NCBI RefSeq assembly: GCF_900445255.1
Contig: NZ_UAPU01000005.1
Span: 941,001-1,005,000, forward strand
DNA: 64,000 nucleotides
Reading direction: 5' to 3'
DNA from: Anaerobiospirillum thomasii
GTDB taxonomy: Bacteria > Pseudomonadota > Gammaproteobacteria > Enterobacterales > Succinivibrionaceae
Shown here: piece by piece, positions 57,627 to 64,000 of the stretch
Layout: each line of letters begins with the position of its first letter
Numbering within the stretch: position 1 is the first letter of the stretch
Program-made: the position numbers and the translations under genes
The notes under the pieces: model-generated
What the model was told of the DNA's origin: nothing
What the model saw: only the letters and a program-made list of their open reading frames with translations
The model's database searches: none

Positions 57627-58307
57627 TTAGATCTTGGTATTATCTGAAAGGCCAGGGGCTACACTCTCATCATGCTTACTGTCATTATCCTTTACAGGCA
57701 AGTCTGTCATGCCCTTTTCTTTTGTGCTGCTCTCCTGTATATCCACAGTTTTAAAAGCTGCCCTTAAATACATGACCATAGACCAGATGGTAAGTACAGT
57801 GGCCACAAGCAGCAGAGCAATTGAGCCATAGATTATAGGCTCATTATGTCTCCATATAAGACCTGTTATAGCTGTCATCTGTATAGCTGTTTTCCACTTG
57901 CCAACCCAGTTGACAGCAACCTGTGCCCTAGCTCCAATCTCTGCCATCCACTCTCGCAGAGCTGATACTACAATCTCACGCGAGATAATAACAATGGCAG
58001 GAATGGAAACCAAAAGATTGATATGCTCAAAATAATTGCCGGCCTTGACTGAGTAGAACTCAACTATAAGCACCAGGGCTGTACAGACAATAATCTTGTC
58101 AGCTACAGGATCTAAAAAGGCGCCAAACTTTGTAGTCTGCTGCAGCTTTCTTGCAAGATACCCATCTAAAAGATCGGTAAAGGCTGCCACAACAAAAACA
58201 AAGGCGGCCAGAAGATTGGAGCCTGGGTTTGGCAGGTAGAACAATAAGACAAACACAGGGATTAAAAGCACCCTGAGCATAGTTAGAATATTTGGCAGAT
58301 TGTACAT
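57627..58307 (-). CDS. pgsA: CDP-diacylglycerol-glycerol-3-phosphate 3-phosphatidyltransferase
   Basis: A 226-residue CDP-alcohol phosphotransferase making phosphatidylglycerophosphate at the inner membrane. The catalytic motif DLLDGYLARKLQQTTKFG, followed by FLDPVADK, supplies the D-G-x2-A-R-x8-G-x3-D-x3-D array (near residues 45-70). About four membrane helices. It has a polar C-terminal extension of about 40 residues beyond the E. coli protein (182). Function from motif plus start MYNLPNILTMLRVLLIP is secure. Confidence 0.95.
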   Translation of the reverse strand: MYNLPNILTMLRVLLIPVFVLLFYLPNPGSNLLAAFVFVVAAFTDLLDGYLARKLQQTTKFGAFLDPVADKIIVCTALVLIVEFYSVKAGNYFEHINLLVSIPAIVIISREIVVSALREWMAEIGARAQVAVNWVGKWKTAIQMTAITGLIWRHNEPIIYGSIALLLVATVLTIWSMVMYLRAAFKTVDIQESSTKEKGMTDLPVKDNDSKHDESVAPGLSDNTKI

Positions 58308-58363
58308 CTTTATTTTCCTTTGACACTACTGCTCTATTATAGTCCTAAGCTACAACAAATACC

Positions 58364-59149
58364 TTAGTTAAACCACAGTGGACCCAAAAAATCCCTTTTT
58401 GGAAGCATAAAAGACTCAGGATATGTAACATCCACAAGATACAGACCATTGGCAAAGGCTGTAGGTCCTGCAATATTTCTGTCTTTGCTCTCAAGCACCA
58501 TGGACAGCCACTCTTTATCGCGTTTGCCAGAGCCCACCTCTAAAAGCGAGCCTACAATATTTCTAACCATATGGTGTAAAAAGGCATTGGCCTGTATATC
58601 AAAGACAATATAAGGCCCAATACCTGATACATTTAAAAAGTGCACACAGCGAAAAAAGGAGCGTGACTCATCATCACTGGCCTTAAATGCTGAAAAATCC
58701 CTCTCACCAAGCAGTAACTGAGCTGCCTCATGCATGACACTTACATCATACTGCCCCATATAGGTACTCACTCCCTTATTTAAAATGGCAGGACGGTAAA
58801 GTGAGCTTTGCATAATGTAACGATAGCGTCTGGCCTTGGCGCTAAAGCGGGCATGAAAGCTCTCATCTACATGCCTGGCCCAGGTAATAGCTATATCATC
58901 TGGCAGTTTAGTGTTGGTACCAAGTACCCAGGCTCTATCCGATCTTTCCTTTGTCACATCAAAAGATACAACCTGACCTGTGGCATTGACGCCTGTATCA
59001 GTACGTCCGGCACAGTTAAGAGTAATGGGCTCATCAGCTACAAATGACAAAGCCTTTTCAAGCTGACCCTGTATGGTATCAGCATGATTCTGCCTCTGAA
59101 AGCCTGCATAATTTGTTCCCTGATATTCAACACCTAAAGCTATACGCAC
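58364..59149 (-). CDS. truA: tRNA pseudouridine-38-40 synthase
   Basis: A 261-residue pseudouridine synthase acting on the tRNA anticodon stem-loop. GVEYQGTNYAGFQRQ at the start, the catalytic Asp in CAGRTDTGVNATGQVV (near residue 53), and the C-terminal FLHHMVRNIVGSLLEVGSG. Length close to E. coli TruA (270). Same strand as pgsA, 56 bp upstream of it. Confidence 0.96.
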   Translation of the reverse strand: MRIALGVEYQGTNYAGFQRQNHADTIQGQLEKALSFVADEPITLNCAGRTDTGVNATGQVVSFDVTKERSDRAWVLGTNTKLPDDIAITWARHVDESFHARFSAKARRYRYIMQSSLYRPAILNKGVSTYMGQYDVSVMHEAAQLLLGERDFSAFKASDDESRSFFRCVHFLNVSGIGPYIVFDIQANAFLHHMVRNIVGSLLEVGSGKRDKEWLSMVLESKDRNIAGPTAFANGLYLVDVTYPESFMLPKRDFLGPLWFN

Positions 59150-59254
59150 ATTTCCACCTTTTAAAACTGCAAAATATAATTTTTATGTATGGTCCTGTGC
59201 CATCTGGCACTGCAAAAGCGTGACTGCAATATAGGTCAGTGCAGTCACTGACAT

Positions 59255-59644
59255 TTACTTAAAGACAAAAAACTTTGAGACCAGATAGGTAATACCTGTT
59301 ACAAAGATCATGGCAATTACCAGAGCCGGCAGGCCTGCTATTACATAGAGCACCAGATAATAAACTATAATATTGCGCAGCAGTAGCATGCCAAGGGCCA
59401 GGGCTAAAAAGGAGAGCATTTTGCCATCTTTTTTAAAAGTATAGTTTTTATGTCCAAAGTAAGAGACAAAAAAGGCAATGGCAAAGGCTATAGTTGTAAT
59501 TGCATTTTCAGACAGAGGCGTCATATAAATAAGGGCAGCGCTGATTATAAGATCGGTAAGCGTAGCTGCCGATCCTACAAGTATAAAGCGCACAATCTCA
59601 AATATATGAGAGCTTTTATTATCCTTAAGATTAAGCCCTTTCAC
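59255..59644 (-). CDS. GtrA-family membrane protein (putative lipid-linked sugar flippase)
   Basis: A 129-residue protein with four predicted helices (about 13-35, 42-60, 75-97 and 100-125), ending VSKFFVFK like other GtrA proteins. Conserved pieces: RFILVGSAATLTDLIISAAL at the first helix and FFVSYFGHKNYTFKKDG after the second. GtrA proteins are thought to flip undecaprenyl- or dolichyl-phosphate sugars. Its start abuts the stop of the glycosyltransferase gene upstream, so the two form one unit. Confidence 0.88.
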   Translation of the reverse strand: MKGLNLKDNKSSHIFEIVRFILVGSAATLTDLIISAALIYMTPLSENAITTIAFAIAFFVSYFGHKNYTFKKDGKMLSFLALALGMLLLRNIIVYYLVLYVIAGLPALVIAMIFVTGITYLVSKFFVFK

Positions 59645-60694
59645 CTATTTATCCTTACTAGCGTTATCTGCGCCATCTTCTGACTTCTCATTGACATAAA
59701 TTCCGCATCTGGTTTTAACAAAACCCTGAGGCAGAGTATCCTTTAGCGGACCTGCAATCTCTTTGGCCACATAGACAGGACGGCCCTTGGTTTCCTCAGA
59801 GATACGCCCAAGATACTCGCCTAAAATACCAATTGAGATAAGCTGCACCGAACCTAAAAATAATACGGCACACATAATAGAGGCATAACCTGGCACATCA
59901 ATACCAAAAAACAGGGTATTGAGCACTATATAGAGCATGTATACAAGAGCTAGCACGCCTATAAAGCCACCTATATAGGACCAGATACGCAGTGGCAGCG
60001 ATGAGAATGAGACAATACCATCAAGGGCAAAATTCCACAGTTTCCAGTAATTCCACTTGGTGGTGCCGGCCACTCTTTCAGGTCTTTTATAGGCCACGCC
60101 CTTTGAGGAAAATCCTGGCCAGGCAAAAAGACCTTTCATAAAGCGGTTGGACTCTGACAGAGTTTTAACCGACTCAATAACCTTTCTGTCAATAAGTCTG
60201 AAATCGCCTACATTTTCAGGGATTTTCACCTTGTTGGAGAGTTTGTTGAACACATAGTAAAAACCGCCTGAGGTTACTCTTTTAACCTCTGTATCCTTAG
60301 AGCGATCTGTACGTATGCCATAGACAGTATCAATGCCCTCTTCTCTCCAGATTTTTACAAATTCCAAAATAAGCTCAGGCGGATCCTGCAGATCAACATC
60401 TATAGGCACTACAGCATCGCCACTTGCCAGATCCAAAGCTGCAGTCATGGCAGCCTCTTTACCAAAATTACGTGACAGAGCAATAAAGTTTATATAGCTT
60501 TTGCTTTGCATCAGATTTTTAATAATCTGTGCACTTTTATCCTTTGAGCCATCATCAACAAAGACAATTTCAATATGCTCCATAATAGGAGCTAAGATCT
60601 TTTCAACCTCACTGACAAAAGTCTCAATAGTCTCCTCTTCATTATAGACAGGCACTAAAAGTGAGATCCTGTAATTATCATCATATCTGCTCAT
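59645..60694 (-). CDS. GtrB/DPM-type family 2 glycosyltransferase
   Basis: A 349-residue polyprenyl-phosphate glycosyltransferase. The GT-A domain starts ISLLVPVYNEEETIETFV; DDGSKDKS near 47 and DVDLQDPPELILEF near 98 hold the metal-binding Asp. Two C-terminal helices (about 232-260 and 265-292) anchor it, as in GtrB. It should load a sugar (often glucose) onto undecaprenyl phosphate for transfer outside the membrane to LPS, teichoic-like or other glycans. Paired with GtrA but without a GtrC-type transferase nearby, so the acceptor is unknown. Confidence 0.9.
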   Translation of the reverse strand: MSRYDDNYRISLLVPVYNEEETIETFVSEVEKILAPIMEHIEIVFVDDGSKDKSAQIIKNLMQSKSYINFIALSRNFGKEAAMTAALDLASGDAVVPIDVDLQDPPELILEFVKIWREEGIDTVYGIRTDRSKDTEVKRVTSGGFYYVFNKLSNKVKIPENVGDFRLIDRKVIESVKTLSESNRFMKGLFAWPGFSSKGVAYKRPERVAGTTKWNYWKLWNFALDGIVSFSSLPLRIWSYIGGFIGVLALVYMLYIVLNTLFFGIDVPGYASIMCAVLFLGSVQLISIGILGEYLGRISEETKGRPVYVAKEIAGPLKDTLPQGFVKTRCGIYVNEKSEDGADNASKDK

Positions 60695-60734
60695 ATGTAT
60701 TATCCATAGTTAATTTTAATAATAATTGTTCTTA

Positions 60735-61385
60735 TTAGTCAGTTAAAAACTCATGTCTTGATTTTGAGTTATGCTTGAAATGACCGCCAAGGGCTGTAGT
60801 TGTGGTCAGTGAGCTAGGATCGCGCACACCTCTGGCCTTGACACAATAATGCGTGGCACTTATGGACACAGCCACATTCTGAGTATCAAGCAAGGTCTGC
60901 AGTGCAACTAGAATCTGCTGAGTCATACGCTCCTGCACCTGCGGTCTGTGCCCGAAAAACTGCACAATACGATTGATTTTAGACAGGCCTATAATCTTAT
61001 CCTTTGGCATATAGGCCACCTTTGCCACACCATCAATTACCACAAAGTGATGCTCACATGTTGAGGTTAACGTTATATCCTTAACCTTGATCATCTCATC
61101 AAAGTGCATTTTGTTTTCAATAAGAGTAATCTCAGGAAAATTCCTGTAATCAAGGCCTGAGAAAATCTCGTTTACAAACATTTTGCCCACACGCTCTGGC
61201 GTCTTAATAAGACTGTCATCAGACAGGTCAAGCCCTAAAGTCTCCATGATTTTTTGCATGTGCGAGGCTATAATCTCTCTTTTTTGCTGGGGTGATAAAC
61301 CATTGTCATGCCATGGAGTTTCAAGGCCACAGGCCTCAAGTGCGTTTTTAACCAGCAGAGCCTCAGCAGTTAATTTATCAGTCAT
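60735..61385 (-). CDS. folE: GTP cyclohydrolase I
   Basis: A 216-residue enzyme giving dihydroneopterin triphosphate for folate (and queuosine). Zinc ligands in [12 protein letters not shown] near residue 107 and [15 protein letters not shown] near 175; [20 protein letters not shown] near 130 is the central signature. Length equals E. coli FolE (222). It begins on the base before which the Nif3-like gene ends, so both are cotranscribed. Confidence 0.96.
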   Translation of the reverse strand: MTDKLTAEALLVKNALEACGLETPWHDNGLSPQQKREIIASHMQKIMETLGLDLSDDSLIKTPERVGKMFVNEIFSGLDYRNFPEITLIENKMHFDEMIKVKDITLTSTCEHHFVVIDGVAKVAYMPKDKIIGLSKINRIVQFFGHRPQVQERMTQQILVALQTLLDTQNVAVSISATHYCVKARGVRDPSSLTTTTALGGHFKHNSKSRHEFLTD

Positions 61386-62171
61386 TTATTTTGCCTCATA
61401 CCATAAAGCGTTTTTTTCATAGGTAAAGTGCAGATGCTTGTGGGTTAACTTAAACATTTTTGACAGATGCATGCCAAGATTCTTAACCCCGTCCTGCTCT
61501 GAGGCATGATGCCCGCAGGCAAAAACAACTGTACCTGTCTCATGGGCCATATGATAGGTCTGCTCATTGACATCGCCCGTAATCAAAGCATCAAAATCAG
61601 GACATTTGTTATTATCAAGCACAAAGCTGCCAGAGCCTGAACATACAGCAAAACTTGAAAGCATAAGATTTTCATCATCTGTGCCTATAATGCTCACACG
61701 ACTGTCAAGATGACGGGTCAGTGCAATGGCAATATCTTTGACACTAGCTGCACTCTCGCGTACTGCCCTCATGGCTATGGAGGCTGCATTGCCCTCTTCT
61801 ATGTAATCCACCTCACAGGCGCCTATGATTTTGCACAGATTGATATTGTTGCCAAAGTTTATATTGGCATCAAGAGGTAGATGATAGGCTATAAGATTTA
61901 TATTGTTATCTAAAAGTGCCTTGACTCTTTCTTTATAGGTGCCCACAATACGACCATCATCACCTTTCCATAACAGACCGTGATGCACCAAAAGAGTATC
62001 AGCGCCAGATTCAATGGCAGCATCAATTGCATCTAGCGATGCTGTAGCTGCTGTTACCAGCACATTGCAGTTTTGAGATCCTTCAACCTGCAGTCCATTG
62101 ACGGAGGCATCCTTAAACTTAGTGACATCTAAAAGCTCATCTAAATAATCAACAAGTCTTGCTATTTCCAT
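61386..62171 (-). CDS. Nif3/YbgI-family protein (dinuclear metal-binding, function uncertain)
   Basis: A 261-residue Nif3-like protein. N-terminal VDYLDELLDVTKFKDASVNGLQVEG, metal ligands in LLVHHGLLWKGDDGRIVG (near residue 60) and in the C-terminal ACGHHASEQDGVKNLG. Annotated in databases as GTP cyclohydrolase 1 type 2 homologue on weak grounds; E. coli YbgI binds two metals. ATG 62171 is chosen over ATG 62177 because GAGGA stands seven bases before it but abuts the first. Contact with folE (zero gap) is notable. Confidence 0.88.
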   Translation of the reverse strand: MEIARLVDYLDELLDVTKFKDASVNGLQVEGSQNCNVLVTAATASLDAIDAAIESGADTLLVHHGLLWKGDDGRIVGTYKERVKALLDNNINLIAYHLPLDANINFGNNINLCKIIGACEVDYIEEGNAASIAMRAVRESAASVKDIAIALTRHLDSRVSIIGTDDENLMLSSFAVCSGSGSFVLDNNKCPDFDALITGDVNEQTYHMAHETGTVVFACGHHASEQDGVKNLGMHLSKMFKLTHKHLHFTYEKNALWYEAK

Positions 62172-62325
62172 GCCCATATCCTCTGTACTTAAAAAAATTA
62201 AAATGCAGGATCATCCTGCCCTATGTGCTAAATCCCAGCTGCACGTCATTCCCTTTAAAGCCTGAATAAAGGGAGGCTTAAAGCCAGAATAATGCCCTAG
62301 TGCAAGGTAATGTCAGCTACAGCCT

Positions 62326-63144
62326 TTATTGCACCTCAACAATAATTCCCTTTGATCCTGTAACCTTGCCCACCTTTTCAAGTGTAGGCTTTAATGCATC
62401 ACGGCTCTTGCCAGAGCCTGCATAGACACGCACCATACTTTTGCCGTTGATGGTGACATTACGGCTAAAGGCCTTGATACCGGCAGCTTTTAGATTGGCA
62501 ATCATACGATCGGATTTATCCTTTTGGGAAAAAACACCAACCTGAACACTAAAGGTGCCTGCTGCCACCTTATCGCTGCTGCTCTCTTGTTTAGGGCTGA
62601 CCTTGTTTGCAGGCTTGCCCAGCACTTCAACTTTGTTCTGTGCAGTATTCTGTGCAGGAGCCTTGGAGCCTAAAACCTCGACCTTTGGTTTGGCACTGCT
62701 GGTATTAGGTGTTTTTTGTGCCTGTGAGCCTATTAAAACCTCACCGCCGCCAGATACAGGAGCTGCGCTGTCAACAAAGGATGATGTAGTGTTGTGAGCA
62801 CCATTACCGGCACTGACAGTACTGTCTGATGCATGCAGCACACCGTCTGAGGCTGATGGAGCTGCAGGCTGTGTCTGCAAGGCATCACCTTTGAGTGAGA
62901 GCTCACCTGAAGAGCTGCCGCCGTCATCACCTTCAAGCAAGGTGGAATAATCAGGCTCGAAATTAGACATAAGCTGTCCATTTTCATCAGTTATAGCTCC
63001 ATTTTTATCAATGGCAATTGCCTGATTGTTCTCCTGTCTGCGCTCGGCATCATTGTCCATCATGGCAGGCAGTGCTATTAAAACTATGGAAATTATTACA
63101 AAAAAGCCCACTATTCTATTTCTTATGGTGCTTCCTAAAGCCAT
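62326..63144 (-). CDS. dedD: DedD-like SPOR-domain protein
   Basis: A 272-residue bitopic membrane protein. One N-terminal helix (about 9-28), a long low-complexity periplasmic linker rich in S, A, K and T (about 30-190) and a C-terminal SPOR domain (about 195-272) with FSVQVGVFSQKDKSDRMI and VRVYAGSGKSRDALKP. SPOR domains bind denuded septal glycan strands, so it should join the division ring, as DedD does. Position after folC matches E. coli. Confidence 0.88.
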   Translation of the reverse strand: MALGSTIRNRIVGFFVIISIVLIALPAMMDNDAERRQENNQAIAIDKNGAITDENGQLMSNFEPDYSTLLEGDDGGSSSGELSLKGDALQTQPAAPSASDGVLHASDSTVSAGNGAHNTTSSFVDSAAPVSGGGEVLIGSQAQKTPNTSSAKPKVEVLGSKAPAQNTAQNKVEVLGKPANKVSPKQESSSDKVAAGTFSVQVGVFSQKDKSDRMIANLKAAGIKAFSRNVTINGKSMVRVYAGSGKSRDALKPTLEKVGKVTGSKGIIVEVQ

Positions 63145-63154
63145 TATCCTATCC

Positions 63155-64000
63155 TCAAACAGTATTATTCTTTGTAAAATATTTCAAAGCCGCAGCTGCA
63201 GTTACAAAAGAGCCGAAAATAATTATTTCATCATCTTCACAGCTCTCTTGCAGCGCACAGTCAATGGCCTTTTCAATATCATCAAAACCTCTGACGCTTT
63301 GTGTGTCTGCTACGTAATTTAATACAGCGTTCTCAAGCCTGGTGTAATCCTCTCCGCGCACGCCTGTGCTTGAGGCTACATACCATACATCAAACAGATC
63401 ATGTACTGAAGCTATCACGCCTTCTATATCTTTATCCTTGAGCATGGCAACTACAGCCTTGCGCTTTGTGCCTGTGCCCTTTTGCAGTGACAGACGCATG
63501 TGCAGATGACGTGCAGCCTGCTCATTGTGTGCCACATCAATATATACATCAGGACTTTTAGCAATCTTCTGCATACGACATGGCAGCGCTGTGTGTAACA
63601 GTGTATCCTCAAGTGCCTTGTCTTTGATGACAAAGCCCATATCCTCAAGTTGCTTTAGAGCACATAGGGCAATACCTACACACTCAAAGGGAATTTTTGG
63701 CAGCGCATAGTGCTCATGTACACACAAGGCAGCACTTTTGCCACAGCCGCTGCTGTAACTAAAGTCAAATGTATCAAGCCCCGGGACAAATGTGGTCTTA
63801 AAATCAATGCCAGAGGCTAAAAGCTTTACCTTTTTATCAAGGCAGATCCTATGTATAACATCAAAGGCCCTATTCTCAACTGCGCCTAAGATACATACGG
63901 ATTTATCCTTGATAATGCCGGCCTTTTCATAGGCTATCTTATCAATGCTGTCGCCTAATATCTGCACATGATCAAGGCCTATGGAGCTTATCAGGGCCAG
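63155..64000 (-). CDS. folC: Folylpolyglutamate/dihydrofolate synthase, C-terminal part (runs off the window)
   Basis: The frame is open from the window edge to the stop at 63155, 281 codons. The first visible residues ISSIGLDHVQILGDSIDKIAYEKAGI are the Mur-ligase-type central motif; the catalytic His and lysine of the family lie here. Later YIDVAHNEQAARHL is the C-terminal domain's DxAHN motif. FolC makes dihydrofolate and adds glutamate tails to folates. The N-terminal P-loop half is outside the window. Ten bases separate it from dedD. Confidence 0.93.
   Translation of the reverse strand: MALISSIGLDHVQILGDSIDKIAYEKAGIIKDKSVCILGAVENRAFDVIHRICLDKKVKLLASGIDFKTTFVPGLDTFDFSYSSGCGKSAALCVHEHYALPKIPFECVGIALCALKQLEDMGFVIKDKALEDTLLHTALPCRMQKIAKSPDVYIDVAHNEQAARHLHMRLSLQKGTGTKRKAVVAMLKDKDIEGVIASVHDLFDVWYVASSTGVRGEDYTRLENAVLNYVADTQSVRGFDDIEKAIDCALQESCEDDEIIIFGSFVTAAAALKYFTKNNTV

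Noticed and set aside
1-64000. CRISPR arrays, insertion sequences, rRNA genes, phage genes
   Set aside because: No spaced direct-repeat array, transposase, integrase or rRNA sequence was seen by reading; the only long direct repeat is the chemoreceptor half.

Overview
The window is a chromosomal stretch of a gammaproteobacterium. The housekeeping blocks keep Escherichia coli-like order: rimP-nusA-infB-rbfA, cmk-rpsA-ihfB-lapA-lapB-pyrF, prmB-aroC, zapA-fau, folC-dedD, and an alpha-2-macroglobulin gene joined to pbpC. The AT-rich intergenic DNA, a serine-type sulfatase with an anaerobic radical-SAM maturase, a PF09820-type AAA/nuclease gene and strongly anaerobe-like gene content suggest an anaerobic gut member of the Aeromonadales/Succinivibrionaceae. 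That family assignment is inference; the class is well supported.

Layout. 1-9314 (minus): start of a KpsS-like capsule gene, an alpha-oxoamine synthase and a 2574-residue reducing polyketide synthase (KS-AT-DH-degenerate MT-ER-KR-ACP). Together they look like an operon for a dedicated capsule lipid. 9916-12734 (minus): a serine-type sulfatase and its radical-SAM maturase, both broken by frameshifts. 13163-15220 (minus): a YeiH-type transporter and a LysR regulator. 15423-22159 (plus): an alpha-2-macroglobulin without thioester, overlapping pbpC, followed by tRNA-Leu(TAA). 22486-24202: an AT-rich pocket with an XRE regulator and an orphan gene. 24377-28360: a YfcH-like protein, an NCS2 purine permease, tRNA-Thr(CGT) and a Sel1-repeat protein.

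28352-33890 (minus): a small membrane protein and the rimP-nusA-infB-rbfA operon with a promoter and an attenuator-like leader. 34261-35056: two overlapping fluoride channel genes whose pore motifs have degenerated in complementary ways. 35262-38938: two chemoreceptors sharing an almost identical signalling half. 39134-48154: a TerC/CorC membrane protein, rluB, zapA, fau, a nitroreductase, aroC, prmB, a small unknown gene, sixA and hns.

48225-53672 (minus): pyrF, lapB, lapA, ihfB, rpsA and cmk. 54040-64000: an AAA/PD-(D/E)XK protein, ribA, tRNA-Ser(TGA), tusE, pgsA, truA, a GtrA/GtrB pair, folE, a Nif3/YbgI protein, dedD and the incomplete folC.

The most noteworthy system is the PKS/oxoamine synthase/KpsS-like cluster. 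The PKS should build a reduced acyl chain, the PLP enzyme should release it by condensation with an amino acid to give an amino-ketone (sphingoid-like) lipid, and the adjacent capsule gene suggests the product serves as a lipid anchor or carrier for a surface polysaccharide. The chemistry follows from the domains; the product and its use are inferred.
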